Virus record (IMG/VR): IMGVR_UViG_3300047462_000154
Location: 62,001 to 126,000 of that record
Length of the DNA: 64,000 nt
Strand: one strand, 5' to 3'
From: a virus
Made by a program: the position numbers and the translations under genes
Notes under the pieces: generated by a model
What the model was told of the DNA's origin: nothing
The model's database searches: none
Seen by the model: only the letters and a program-made list of their open reading frames with translations
Part shown: positions 6,912 to 17,002 of the stretch, in pieces
How positions within the stretch are numbered: position 1 is the stretch's first letter
How the letters are laid out: each line of letters opens with the position of its first letter

Positions 6912-9321
6912 TATAACAAATAACGGCACGTTATTAACCAGTAATTTGAGTGTATTAACATCAACTGCGCCCTTTATTTTTACACAAGGTGTTAATAGTG
7001 AAGTTATACTTTTAAGCCTTTCTAACTCTGGTGTTACGGCTGGAACATATAATAATGTTGTTGTTAATACTTTTGGATTGGTTACATCTGCATCAAATAT
7101 TGCATATTTGACAACTAACCAAAGTATAACATTGTCTGGGGATGTTTCTGGAACTGGTGCAACTTCCATAACAACCACGCTTGCTACTATTGGAAGTGTT
7201 GGAACTTATACTGCTGTTGTTACTGATTCAAAAGGAAGAGTTTCTGTAGGCGCTAACATGACGTTTACTGGTGATGCAACTGGCACCGCCACAAATGCAA
7301 CTGTTGCTTTAACTTTAGCTGCTACTGGTGTATCTGCCGGAACATATACCAAAGTTACGGTGAATACAAAAGGATTAATTACTTCTGCTACAAATTTATC
7401 TTCTTCTGATGTTACGACTGCGCTTGGTTTCACTCCTTCAACTCCTGTTGTAACAACCACTGGAACTTATAATACCGTTGTTATTAATTCTTCTGGACAA
7501 GTAATTTCTGCCACAAATTCATCAAGTGGCACTGGAAATATTGGTAACATTAATTTAACATTGACTGGTGCTGTTACTGGTACTTCTTCAAGTGCTAACG
7601 GAACATTATCTTTACCAACAACATTTGCGTCAAATGGAACATTTCTTGGTAATTTAACAGTAGTTGGTTCATTTACTGCTGGATATTTAGATAACACAAT
7701 TATTGGACAAACAACTCCTGCAAACGGAACATTTACAAATTTAGTTGCATCTTCAGAAACAATTGGTTCTGGAACTGATGGAACATTATTTGAAGATAAT
7801 TATAGCACCACTTATCTTGGAGATATTTTATCAGCAAAACCATATTTTGCTATTTTAAGAACAACTGGTCAAATTGGTTCAGTCAATCAAGCAAATTATA
7901 ATTCTGCGCCAACATTTAGAAATACATTAGATGATGGCTCTGGAAATTTAATTATTCCTGGTAGCGCGACTATTGGAAATCTTACTGTAACTTCTTCTCT
8001 TAATATATCATCATCTTCACTTAATATAACATCCGCAACTATTGGAACGATGACCGGAAACACGATAAATGTTTCAGGAACAATAAATGCGAATACAATT
8101 TCTTCGTCATCTGGTACTTTAAATTTGGGTGCAAATTTAGTTGGAACATATGGAAAATTTACTTCAACTAGCGGTTCCAATGTAATTAACCTTACTGTTG
8201 GTAGTGCTAGTTATCCAATTAACATTTATGATTGGAGTGGTGCAGGCTCATGGATTGATTTAACCGCTGGTTCGTTAAGCGGAATAGGTACTGGTGGTCC
8301 TGGTATGAATGCTTGGATTGCTTATGCAAAAATCTCAGGTAATTGGTTTGGTGATTCGCAAGCGGGTGATATTGTATATAGAAATTCAGGCACAAATGCT
8401 CTTCTTTTTGGCTCAGGCTCAAATAGTGATTTTTCTTTAAGAAATTCACAAGCCACATTTAGATTAATGGCAACATTTACTGGTGGCGTTGCATTACTTG
8501 CTGCATCAACAGGCGTAACAGCAAGCACTACGGATAACTCTACAAATTTAGCCACTACCGCATTTGTAAAAAATCAAAATTATTTAAATAGTTTATCTAT
8601 AACTGGTGCTGCAACTGGCACAGCAACAGGTTCAAATGGTACGTATTCATTACCATTAACATTAGCTACTTCTGGCGTCACTGCGGGCACTTATAATAAT
8701 GTGGTGGTAAACACCTACGGTATTGTAACAAGTGCCTCTAACGTTACGTATTCGGCTGGAAATATAGCAATTACTGCAACTGGTGCTGCTAATGGCACGG
8801 CAACGGTTTCAAACGGCACATATTCATTACCATTAACATTAAATAATGCTGGTATTGTTGCTGGTTTAGGATATGCACCAGACCAAACATATTATGGAAC
8901 AGCAACAATTAATTTTGGTAGTGCTCCTGGTTCATCAACTGCTACAGTAAATGTTTCACAAACAAACACAACTGCAACATCATGTCCAAAACTTTTTGTA
9001 AATGGAACAAGTTCTACAACAACACATAATGCTTCTGAACATGCATTAGCAAATATGTTATTTACATTATCTTGTACAAGTATAACTTCTGGAGTTGGTT
9101 TTACAATATCGGCTTATAGCCTTGTTGGAAATTTAACTGGAACATTTATAATTTCATATGAAATGTTAGTTATCGGGTCAACTGTAGCTGTTAGTGGATT
9201 TGTAAATCCAGTACCAAATTTAGAAACAATAAATTCAACACAAACTTATCAGGGACCAGTGATTGTTCAATCTGGCGGAACATTGGTTGTTCCATCAGGT
9301 GTTACATTTACTGTTACGTGA
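6898..9321 (+). CDS. Second long repeat tail fibre
   Basis: An 807-residue fibre related to the one at 3857. It begins ITNNGTLL, then has the same GDVSGTGA...LAT/GTYNNVVVNTFGLVTSA repeats in residues about 30-220 and 540-680, separated by a less repetitive section (about 255-510) with SATIGNLTV and an ASYPINIYDWSGAG segment. It ends with QSGGTLVVPSGVTFTV, a beta-solenoid-like cap, instead of the KDESG tip. TGA is the stop, followed at once by TTT TAA in frame. AGAAG serves as ribosome site. A receptor-binding or structural fibre of the same tail. Confidence 0.8.
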   Translation: MRGIGITNNGTLLTSNLSVLTSTAPFIFTQGVNSEVILLSLSNSGVTAGTYNNVVVNTFGLVTSASNIAYLTTNQSITLSGDVSGTGATSITTTLATIGSVGTYTAVVTDSKGRVSVGANMTFTGDATGTATNATVALTLAATGVSAGTYTKVTVNTKGLITSATNLSSSDVTTALGFTPSTPVVTTTGTYNTVVINSSGQVISATNSSSGTGNIGNINLTLTGAVTGTSSSANGTLSLPTTFASNGTFLGNLTVVGSFTAGYLDNTIIGQTTPANGTFTNLVASSETIGSGTDGTLFEDNYSTTYLGDILSAKPYFAILRTTGQIGSVNQANYNSAPTFRNTLDDGSGNLIIPGSATIGNLTVTSSLNISSSSLNITSATIGTMTGNTINVSGTINANTISSSSGTLNLGANLVGTYGKFTSTSGSNVINLTVGSASYPINIYDWSGAGSWIDLTAGSLSGIGTGGPGMNAWIAYAKISGNWFGDSQAGDIVYRNSGTNALLFGSGSNSDFSLRNSQATFRLMATFTGGVALLAASTGVTASTTDNSTNLATTAFVKNQNYLNSLSITGAATGTATGSNGTYSLPLTLATSGVTAGTYNNVVVNTYGIVTSASNVTYSAGNIAITATGAANGTATVSNGTYSLPLTLNNAGIVAGLGYAPDQTYYGTATINFGSAPGSSTATVNVSQTNTTATSCPKLFVNGTSSTTTHNASEHALANMLFTLSCTSITSGVGFTISAYSLVGNLTGTFIISYEMLVIGSTVAVSGFVNPVPNLETINSTQTYQGPVIVQSGGTLVVPSGVTFTVT

Positions 9322-9334
9322 TTTTAAAAATTTT

Positions 9335-9342
9335 TATAAATA
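9335..9342 (+). promoter_or_regulatory. Late promoter TATAAATA
   Basis: Exact octamer 22 bases before the ATG at 9365, followed by an AATAGGAAATAAAAA leader containing the ribosome site. The spacing fits a transcript starting just before the AGGA. Confidence 0.65.
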
Positions 9343-9364
9343 TACTAAAAATAGGAAATAAAAA

Positions 9365-10804
9365 ATGGGTATTCCAATACAAGGTTATGTTACAGGAAAT
9401 GGTGTTGAAGCCGATTCAAACAATCGTTTACTTGTAAATACTCCAACATTAGCCGCTAGTGCTGGTTATGTAAATGCAAATTCGATGTTAGATACAGGAA
9501 CTTATACAGGTGCTCCATTAATTCGTTCGCCAAAAATATCTTCAAGAAACAACACAAGTATTTCATTTGATGCCCCATTAGTGAATGAAATTTTTAATTA
9601 TCCAGCACAAAACACAGCAGATTATAAGTATTTAAGCAATGTTTCTACAACATCTTTTAATAATGGTTTTGCTTTATTAAATTCTGGTTCTTCGACTGCT
9701 TCTGGTCAAACATTACTGCAATCTTATCGCTCAATACCAATTTATGGTGTTGGTGGAATGATTATAAATTTCAGTCTTGGATTGAACATTGCACCAATAA
9801 CTAATTTCCAAGCAGAATTTGGTATTTTTTCACAATCTGGTACTGCGCCATATACACCAACGGATGGTGTATATTTTAGATTTACATCTGCTGGGTTGAT
9901 TGGGGTAACAAATTTTAATGGGACTGAAACAACAACAGCAACATTAATTGCTGCTGCTAATTTAACATTAAATGTTCAAACATTTTATGAAATAAGAATT
10001 CATTCAACAAGAGCCGAATTTTGGACAATTTCTTCTTCTGGTGTTTTTACACTACTCGGATATTTAAATAATACTGGAAACAATCTTCCATTTTTATCTG
10101 GTGCGTTACCTATTGCAGTTAGACATAATAATACTGGCACAACAAGTTCTGCTGTTCAAATCAAACTTGGTTCTTGGGCGGCAACATTAGTTGATTATGA
10201 ACCAAATAAACCATGGGCACATGCTTTGGCTGGCGATGGCGCATTTTTGTATCAAGGACAGCCAGGAGGCACGATGGGGTCCACAGCGCTTTCTGTGAAC
10301 AATACAGCCCCTACCGCTGCTGTTCCCACAAATACAACCGCTGCTTTGGGTTCAGGATTAGGTGGATTATTTTATTCAACAGCAACTATTGCAGTCACAA
10401 CCGATGGTATTATAAGTTCATATCAAAATCCTTTAGGTTCTATAAACCAGCAACCAAGAGGAATGTATGTAACTGGTGTTCGAGTTGATACAGCGGTAAT
10501 CACTGTTTTGGCTGGTGGTCCTTTTATTTTATCTTGGGGATTAGCTTTTGGTCATACTGCTGTGTCATTGGCAACAACAGAAAGCGCATCAACAAAAGCA
10601 CCAAGACGATTAGTTTTAGGCATTCAAGTATTTCCTGCTACTGCTGCGGTTGGAACACAAGGAAATACTGTTGCTATAGAATTTACTACACCAATTTATT
10701 TAAATCCTGGTGAATTTATTCAAACATTTTATAGAAATATTGGAACTGTTGGTACAAGCGGAACATTTGCTCACGCAATAGCATTTGATGGATATTGGGA
10801 ATAA
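9365..10804 (+). CDS. Virion appendage structural protein, beta-rich
   Basis: A 479-residue serine/threonine/glycine-rich protein. Residues about 55-275 read like a jelly-roll or concanavalin-type sandwich (LLNSGSSTASG, GVYFRFTSAG, FYEIRIHSTRAEFWTISSSG, NNTGTTSSAVQIKLGSW), and about 320-479 form a second beta domain ending AIAFDGYWE. I have seen this overall pattern in phage structural proteins but cannot assign a T4 number. It has its own late promoter and sits between fibre genes, which supports a head or tail decoration or fibre-linked role. AGGAAATAAAAA precedes the ATG. Confidence 0.65.
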   Translation: MGIPIQGYVTGNGVEADSNNRLLVNTPTLAASAGYVNANSMLDTGTYTGAPLIRSPKISSRNNTSISFDAPLVNEIFNYPAQNTADYKYLSNVSTTSFNNGFALLNSGSSTASGQTLLQSYRSIPIYGVGGMIINFSLGLNIAPITNFQAEFGIFSQSGTAPYTPTDGVYFRFTSAGLIGVTNFNGTETTTATLIAAANLTLNVQTFYEIRIHSTRAEFWTISSSGVFTLLGYLNNTGNNLPFLSGALPIAVRHNNTGTTSSAVQIKLGSWAATLVDYEPNKPWAHALAGDGAFLYQGQPGGTMGSTALSVNNTAPTAAVPTNTTAALGSGLGGLFYSTATIAVTTDGIISSYQNPLGSINQQPRGMYVTGVRVDTAVITVLAGGPFILSWGLAFGHTAVSLATTESASTKAPRRLVLGIQVFPATAAVGTQGNTVAIEFTTPIYLNPGEFIQTFYRNIGTVGTSGTFAHAIAFDGYWE

Positions 10805-10809
10805 TTTAA

Positions 10810-11949
10810 ATGACAACAACAATTGACGGTACATTAGGCGTAACCGCACCAGCCTTAAATATCACAGGAACATCATCATTAACAACTGTTTTTGTATCAG
10901 CAACTTTAACTGCACCAACTGTTGTTTTAACCGATAGCTCAACTAACGTTGCCACTACGTCATTTGTTAAAGGTCAAAATTATCTAACTTCTAATCAAAG
11001 TATAACAATTACTGGTGACGTATCTGGTACTGGCAATTCAGCGATAACATTAACATTGGCGTCTACAGGCGTAACTGCCGGAACATATAATACCGTAGTA
11101 GTTAATGGAAAAGGTTTAGTAACAAGTGCATCTAATGTCGCTTATGGCACTGGTGGCACAGGAAGTGTTGTTATAACCGCAACAGGAGCCGCAACCGGTG
11201 CCACAACAGGTTCAAATGGCACTTACTCTCTCCCATTAACATTAGCCACTTCAGGCATCACTGCTGGAACATATAACAACGTTGTATTTAATACTTACGG
11301 AATTGCAACAAGTGGAACATTATTATCTTATTTAACTACTAATCAAAGCATTACTGTTTCAGGTGATGCTTCTGGAACTGGCACTACAGCTATTACTTTA
11401 ACTTTAGCAACCGTTAACGCAACTCCTGGAACATATACTGCATTTGTTGTCAATAGTAAGGGATTAATTACTTCGGTTATTAACCAAACATTTACTGGGG
11501 ACGTATCTGGAACTGGTTCTGCTTCTGTAACGTCATTGACATTAGCAACTGTTAACAGCACACCAGGAACATTTAATACTGTTGTGGTTAATGCCAAAGG
11601 ATTAGTAACAAGTGCATCTAATGCTACTTATGGTGTTACTCCTGTAACTACTGTTGGTTCCGCAACCGCATCACAAGCATTGGTTTTTGCAACATCTGGG
11701 AATAATTGTTACGATATAACATTAACTCAAAATTGCACTATAACATTAACTGGTGGAACTACTGGACAATACCAACAATGTGTTCTGATTATTAGACAAA
11801 ATTCAACTGCTGGATGGACGCCAACATTACCTAGTGGTGTTAAATGGTCTGGTGGTGTTGCGCCAACTCCCAACACAACTGCTGGGAAAATAGACCTTTT
11901 CACATTTTCTACATCTGATGGTGGCGTGACATTATTTGGTAGTTATTAA
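10810..11949 (+). CDS. Short repeat tail fibre
   Basis: A 379-residue fibre made from the same GDASGTGTTAITLTLATV and VNSKGLITS units as the two long fibres. The C-terminal about 80 residues (TLTQNCTITLTGG..., WTPTLPSGVKWSGG, FTFSTSDGGVTLFGSY) are a common phage tail tip module. A 60-base stretch near 10911 is almost identical to 5723 in the long fibre, so exchange between the genes is recent. It starts five bases after the preceding stop. The short length suggests a side fibre, or a collar of the adhesin that follows it. Confidence 0.75.
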   Translation: MTTTIDGTLGVTAPALNITGTSSLTTVFVSATLTAPTVVLTDSSTNVATTSFVKGQNYLTSNQSITITGDVSGTGNSAITLTLASTGVTAGTYNTVVVNGKGLVTSASNVAYGTGGTGSVVITATGAATGATTGSNGTYSLPLTLATSGITAGTYNNVVFNTYGIATSGTLLSYLTTNQSITVSGDASGTGTTAITLTLATVNATPGTYTAFVVNSKGLITSVINQTFTGDVSGTGSASVTSLTLATVNSTPGTFNTVVVNAKGLVTSASNATYGVTPVTTVGSATASQALVFATSGNNCYDITLTQNCTITLTGGTTGQYQQCVLIIRQNSTAGWTPTLPSGVKWSGGVAPTPNTTAGKIDLFTFSTSDGGVTLFGSY

Positions 11950-11967
11950 TTAAATTAGGAATTTATT

Positions 11968-14364
11968 ATGGCTGGAAATAATTTAACTTTAACAACACCA
12001 TCATATAGCACAACAACTGTAAAATTTGGCACTGCTTCTTTAGCAAGTGGCTATGGTCTTGCTCCTGGAGGAATAATCACAGGATACCCATATACAATTG
12101 AATGTTGGGTAAACACAACGATTATGACTGGCTCAACAGAATTTTTTATTGGGCAAAATAATTTAATTAGTATTTCTTCTGTTCCAGTAGCAAATATTTT
12201 TGCATTTTCTTATAATTTTCCAAATTCATCTATTTATAATACTGATGCTTATTCAATGATTAGTAATGGAAGTTGGCATCATATTGCTGTTACTACTATT
12301 AGCCAAAATCTTTCCTTAAATTTTGTTGATGGAACATTAGTTGGTTCTTACACGGCAATTCCAGCGGCTACATCATTTACACAAGGCACTTTTGGTATTG
12401 GTATTTTGTATTCTAGCGGAAGTTATCTTTATCCATTTACTGGATATATTGATGAAGTGGTGGTTTGGAATGAGGCAAGATATCTTTCAAATTTTACACC
12501 AAACACTTCAGCTTATACTGGCACAGAAGGAATGACTGCGCTTTATCATTTTGATAGTAATGGAAACGATAGTTCTTCTGCTATTCCAACGATAAGCAAT
12601 AGAACAATGACAATGACAAGCGCAACATATGACGCTTCTACAGAAAAATTTGGTCAGGCTGCATTGTCTGGTGGTTATGGTGTTATGCCAAATACAAATC
12701 CACCAGTTCAAGGGTATCCATTTACAGTGGAGTGTTGGGCAAAAGCAACAACCGTTCCAACCGCCGTATCTATTGCCGTTGGTCAAAGTGCGTGTTTTGG
12801 AATTGGTGCTGCTGCTACTGGAAAATATGAATTTATTGTTGGTGGAACAACCACCGTTACAACAACATCAGTTCCATCTGGTAGTTGGAATCACTTGGCA
12901 TTGGTTGCCACAGCAACTTTGGCAACAATGTATGTCAATGGTCAAGTTGCTGGAACATTAGCATCTCCGGGCACATTAAATTATACTGCCGTTCCTGCTT
13001 ATGTTAATTCATTGGTTACAACAACTAATCCATGGTTAGGTGAAGTTGATGAAGTAGCAATTTGGAATACCGCACAATATACAGGAACATTTACACCACC
13101 AACTGTGCCTTATATTGGAACAGAAGGCATGGTATCTTTGTTTCATTTAAGTGGAAATGGTTTTGATTACGCATTACCGAACATATCTTCAAGTTTTGTT
13201 CCAGCAACAAATTCAAATATAGTTTATTCTCCTTATACATGGAATGTAACTAATGAGGGGGCATTTACTACATGTGCTGGTGCATATTTTAGAATGATGT
13301 TTACTGGTTCTTATTGTGTTTTATTATTTGATACAAGTAATTCGGCAACTTATTTTTCAGAAATTTATTATCGAGTTGATGCATATGAAACACAAGCACC
13401 TTGGACTTTAGTTACCTTAACTCAAACACCAAATCATTATATAAACGTAACATTCCCAACAAACACGGCGTCCAATACTTATCATTTGATTGAAGTTAAG
13501 GTTAAAAGTACATCAATTTATTTAATAAGATATTTTACACCAAGTTCAGCAGCGGTTGTTTTCAGAGGATGTGAATTGTCTCAAGGTGCTACTTTGGTTG
13601 TGCCTCCAAAATATTCAAAAAATGTTTTATATTATGGGGATTCAATTACAGAAGGTTATTATTCCGTTAACAATGTTGGCGGCACTGATGGTGACCCGGA
13701 TGCACATGATAATCAAGCATGCTCTTCAAGCAAAGTTTGTGAAATGTTACCAGCGGAATATGGAATTGTTGCATATGGTGCAACTGGCTGGCAAGCAATT
13801 TCTCCAGTAGCAAATTCTGCTCCAAGCATGCAAACCTATTATAATACAATTGCTCCAGGTGTTCCTCGCTCTTTTACAAATCCTGCGCCTGATTTAGTTA
13901 TTTTCAATCATGGAGTTAATGATTTTGCTCAATCAATTAACGGTGGAACATTAACATTTGCCGTTGTTCAAGCAGCAATTCAAAATGTTTTAGGAAATAT
14001 TTTATCAGCAACCCCGACAACAACCAAACTAGCAGTTCTTCAACCATTTAATGCTCAAGAAACTAACGCAACATATTCTGGTGGAACGATTGGTGGAGTT
14101 GCGTATACATTTGCTAATTATTGTGCATCATTATTTCCAGCAGCGATTTCTGCATTAGCAGCTACTTATTCTGGTGGTTCTGCAATAGTTAATTCAAGAG
14201 TTAGTTATATTTCCACTGCTGGTTTTTTAAATGCTACATACGGATTAGAAGCAGATGGCGCTCATCCAATTTGTGGCAATCATATTGGTCAAATTGCACC
14301 ACAATTAGCATCTGTATTACAGCCATTTCTTTTTCCCACAATTAATCGAAATACACATTCATAA
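11968..14364 (+). CDS. Adhesin with two LamG domains and an intact SGNH esterase
   Basis: A 798-residue protein. Residues about 1-190 and 205-400 are LamG/concanavalin-like lectin domains (YTIECWVN, SWHHIAVT, GYIDEVVVWN, FTPNTSAYTG in the first, matched in the second). A jelly-roll region (about 415-545) leads into an SGNH hydrolase: GDSITEG with Ser559, GVND (649-652) and DGAHP with Asp763 and His766. The catalytic triad and oxyanion residues are all present. Such domains deacetylate surface polysaccharide, so the protein probably binds and trims host glycan. AGGAATTTATT precedes the ATG. It is followed by a close paralogue. Confidence 0.85.
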   Translation: MAGNNLTLTTPSYSTTTVKFGTASLASGYGLAPGGIITGYPYTIECWVNTTIMTGSTEFFIGQNNLISISSVPVANIFAFSYNFPNSSIYNTDAYSMISNGSWHHIAVTTISQNLSLNFVDGTLVGSYTAIPAATSFTQGTFGIGILYSSGSYLYPFTGYIDEVVVWNEARYLSNFTPNTSAYTGTEGMTALYHFDSNGNDSSSAIPTISNRTMTMTSATYDASTEKFGQAALSGGYGVMPNTNPPVQGYPFTVECWAKATTVPTAVSIAVGQSACFGIGAAATGKYEFIVGGTTTVTTTSVPSGSWNHLALVATATLATMYVNGQVAGTLASPGTLNYTAVPAYVNSLVTTTNPWLGEVDEVAIWNTAQYTGTFTPPTVPYIGTEGMVSLFHLSGNGFDYALPNISSSFVPATNSNIVYSPYTWNVTNEGAFTTCAGAYFRMMFTGSYCVLLFDTSNSATYFSEIYYRVDAYETQAPWTLVTLTQTPNHYINVTFPTNTASNTYHLIEVKVKSTSIYLIRYFTPSSAAVVFRGCELSQGATLVVPPKYSKNVLYYGDSITEGYYSVNNVGGTDGDPDAHDNQACSSSKVCEMLPAEYGIVAYGATGWQAISPVANSAPSMQTYYNTIAPGVPRSFTNPAPDLVIFNHGVNDFAQSINGGTLTFAVVQAAIQNVLGNILSATPTTTKLAVLQPFNAQETNATYSGGTIGGVAYTFANYCASLFPAAISALAATYSGGSAIVNSRVSYISTAGFLNATYGLEADGAHPICGNHIGQIAPQLASVLQPFLFPTINRNTHS

Positions 14365-14390
14365 TAAATATATAAGAAATGGAATAAAAT

Positions 14391-16715
14391 ATGCCAGGTA
14401 ATAATTTAACAGGAAGCAGCGTAACTTATAGCACAACAACTTATAAATTTGGAACTGCATCATTTAGTGGTGGTACGGGAACGGCGGTTTCTTCGACTAA
14501 TTTAATTACTGCTCCACCATATACAATTGAAGGTTGGATAAACAGCACATCTACTGGAGAAGTTTTTGCGTTTGGTGAATATCAAGTAGTATTTGTTGGT
14601 TTATATTCAAATGACGCTCTTGCTATTTTAGGAAATGTTGCTGGTTTTCCTGGTGGTTCAACAGCTATTAATAATGGCGCATGGCATCATTTAGCATTTT
14701 CTGTTAGTTCAGGAGGGGCATATAATTTTTTTGTTGATGGTTCATCAGTTGCAACAGGAACGATGCCAGCGGTAACTTATGGTGCATTTGCTGTTGGATA
14801 TGATAATGCATTAGGCGGATATAATTTTTCTGGATATATTGATGAAGTTGCTGTTTGGAGCACACAAAAATATACTTCAAACTTTACACCACCAACATCT
14901 GCATATTTAGGAACAGAAACAGGATTAATTGCACTTTATCATTTTGATAGTAATTTAAATGATAGCTCTACCGTTGCTTCAACAATCGGAACAGGTGGTA
15001 GAGGACTTACAATGGTAAGTGCCACTTATGATGGTCTTGGTCAAAAATTTGGGCAAGCCGCATTATCTGGTGGATATGGGTCTATGCCAACGTTAATGCC
15101 TACTGCTATTGGTTCTTATCCGTTTACTGTAGAGTGTTTTGCAAAAGCAACAATTGTTCCTACTTCTGTAGGATATGTTGCTGCACAAAGTGCTTGTTTT
15201 GGTATTGGTGTTACTGCTTCAGCAACATATCAATTTATTGTTGGTGGTACAACTACAGTAACTTCAAGTCCGGTTGCATCTGGAAGTTGGAATCATTTAG
15301 CATTGGTTGCTACGGCAACTTTGGCAACAATGTATGTCAATGGGCAAATAGCAGGAACATTAGCAAGTCCAGGTTCATTAACGACAACAGCGTTAACTTA
15401 CATTCATTCTCAATCAACAACAACTAATCCCTTTCTTGGGGATGTTCAAGATGTTGCTTTTTGGAATACTGCAAAATATACAACAACATTTGCTCCACCA
15501 ACCACACAATATACTGGTTCTGAAGGTATGTTGTCGCTTTATCATTTGGGTGGTTCTGGCACTGATTATGCGTTTACAGCAAATTCAGGTTGGGTTCCAG
15601 CAACAAGTTCTTCAATAGTATATTCTCCATATAATTGGTGGGTAACTAATATTGGAGCATATACCACATGTGCTGGTGCTTATTTCAAAATAATGTTTAC
15701 TGGAAACACGGCTATATTAACCTTTGACACTTCAAATTTATTATCACCATATTCTGAAATATATTATAGAATTGATGGGTATTCTGCGCAAACTCCTTGG
15801 ACATTGGCTACTTTGTCTACTGTTCCACAAGCAACTGTAACTTGCACAGTTGGAACCTTAACAACAACAGGTTCACCATTAATTACGCCATTATATCATT
15901 TATTAGAAGTTAGAGTTAAAAGCACTTCTATTAATTTAAATAGATTTATACATCCAAGCAATACTGCCATTATTTTACAAGGTATTCAATTAACCACTGG
16001 TGCATTAACTGTTGCTCCAGCTACATATCCAAAACATATTTTGTTTTATGGAGATACTTTAACTGAAGGATATTATTCAGTAAATTCAACTGCTGCAAAT
16101 GACACCGATTCTCATGATGCTTCAACGTGTTATTCAACTTTAACATGCGAAAAATTAAATGCAGAATATGGAATTGTTGCTTATGGAAATACTGGATGGA
16201 GTGTTGCATCAACCACATCTGCTGGTGCGGTTCCTGCATTAACTTCATTTTATGGATATTTAACACCAACAACAGCAAGAACGTTTACACCAACACCAGA
16301 TTTAATTATAATAAATATGGGCACAGTTGATTGGAGTCAAAGTTCGCCTGTTGCAACCACAAAAACCGCAATCAATACAGTATTAACTGGTCTTTTGGCA
16401 GCAACGCCAGCAAGCACAAAAATTATTGTTATGGTTCCATTTGCTGCTGATGGTTTAAATTTTACTGGAACAGCCATAAGTACCATTAATGGTTATACTG
16501 TAAGTGCCTATTGCGGTTCTACTATACCAGGAGCAATTACTTCAACTACTAGAGTAACATATTTGTCAACATCTGGATTTTTGAATGCTAATTATGGAAT
16601 GAATGATAGTATTCATCCAACAGGGGTTAATCATATTTCACAAATTACCCCACAATTAGTCAATGCTATTATTCCTATCTTTTTGCCAGCAAACAATAAA
16701 TACACGCATTCATAA
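14391..16715 (+). CDS. Paralogous LamG-SGNH adhesin with altered catalytic residues
   Basis: A 774-residue paralogue of the upstream gene with the same order: LamG (about 1-185), LamG (about 205-395), jelly roll (about 405-540), SGNH-like (about 545-774). The nucleophile block reads GDTLTEG, so the serine is threonine at 556, and block III reads GTVD (644-647) where the paralogue has GVND, losing the oxyanion asparagine. Asp739 and His742 of NDSIHP are retained. By SGNH-family knowledge this should abolish or strongly reduce hydrolysis, leaving a binding protein. TGGAATAAAAT precedes the ATG; the CDS ends just before a host-type promoter. Confidence 0.85.
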   Translation: MPGNNLTGSSVTYSTTTYKFGTASFSGGTGTAVSSTNLITAPPYTIEGWINSTSTGEVFAFGEYQVVFVGLYSNDALAILGNVAGFPGGSTAINNGAWHHLAFSVSSGGAYNFFVDGSSVATGTMPAVTYGAFAVGYDNALGGYNFSGYIDEVAVWSTQKYTSNFTPPTSAYLGTETGLIALYHFDSNLNDSSTVASTIGTGGRGLTMVSATYDGLGQKFGQAALSGGYGSMPTLMPTAIGSYPFTVECFAKATIVPTSVGYVAAQSACFGIGVTASATYQFIVGGTTTVTSSPVASGSWNHLALVATATLATMYVNGQIAGTLASPGSLTTTALTYIHSQSTTTNPFLGDVQDVAFWNTAKYTTTFAPPTTQYTGSEGMLSLYHLGGSGTDYAFTANSGWVPATSSSIVYSPYNWWVTNIGAYTTCAGAYFKIMFTGNTAILTFDTSNLLSPYSEIYYRIDGYSAQTPWTLATLSTVPQATVTCTVGTLTTTGSPLITPLYHLLEVRVKSTSINLNRFIHPSNTAIILQGIQLTTGALTVAPATYPKHILFYGDTLTEGYYSVNSTAANDTDSHDASTCYSTLTCEKLNAEYGIVAYGNTGWSVASTTSAGAVPALTSFYGYLTPTTARTFTPTPDLIIINMGTVDWSQSSPVATTKTAINTVLTGLLAATPASTKIIVMVPFAADGLNFTGTAISTINGYTVSAYCGSTIPGAITSTTRVTYLSTSGFLNANYGMNDSIHPTGVNHISQITPQLVNAIIPIFLPANNKYTHS

Positions 16716-16721
16716 ATCGAT

Positions 16722-16750
16722 TTGTCAAACGGTTTTAAATGTTGTATCAT
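16722..16750 (+). promoter_or_regulatory. Host-type promoter TTGTCA-N17-TATCAT
   Basis: The -35 TTGTCA (16722-16727) and -10 TATCAT (16745-16750) are separated by 17 bases. They lie 32 bases before the ATG of the small gene at 16783 and just after the late fibre block, suggesting separate early or middle expression. Confidence 0.5.
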
Positions 16751-16782
16751 ATATTCGTTGCAACTTTAAATAGGAAACCTAA

Positions 16783-16968
16783 ATGACGTATCTTGATTGG
16801 GTTGAACAAAATATGGAGTTTTCAAAAAAAGTTTTTGAAACTTCTATGAATATAGCGGAATCAAATATCAAAACAGCATATGCGGTTGCTGATATTGCAA
16901 GAGAAAATACCGAGACAATTATTCAATCAACACAGAAAATTATCTCTGGATTGAAAATCTCGAATTGA
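16783..16968 (+). CDS. Small helical protein, phasin-like
   Basis: A 61-residue amphipathic helical protein (FSKKVFETSMNIAESN, IARENTETIIQSTQK). The composition recalls phasin-type helices but similarity is weak, so the function is open. It is a one-gene transcription unit: host-type promoter at 16722-16750, AGGAAACCTAA ribosome site, and a strong intrinsic terminator four bases past the stop. That packaging argues for an early protein needed in quantity. Confidence 0.7.
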   Translation: MTYLDWVEQNMEFSKKVFETSMNIAESNIKTAYAVADIARENTETIIQSTQKIISGLKISN

Positions 16969-16971
16969 AAG

Positions 16972-17002
16972 AAAAAGGCTCACTTTTTGTGAGCCTTTTT
17001 TT
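16972..17002. terminator. Strong bidirectional intrinsic terminator
   Basis: AAAAAGGCTCAC and GTGAGCCTTTTT form a 12-bp stem around a TTTTT loop, with a T run after the stem on the plus strand and an equivalent A run before it for the reverse strand. It separates the convergent genes ending at 16968 and 17001. Confidence 0.9.

Noticed and set aside
10213-10488. Plus-strand 91-codon open frame inside the appendage gene
   Set aside because: It lies entirely within a well-supported gene in another frame and its Cys/Trp/Arg-rich composition is typical of a shadow frame.
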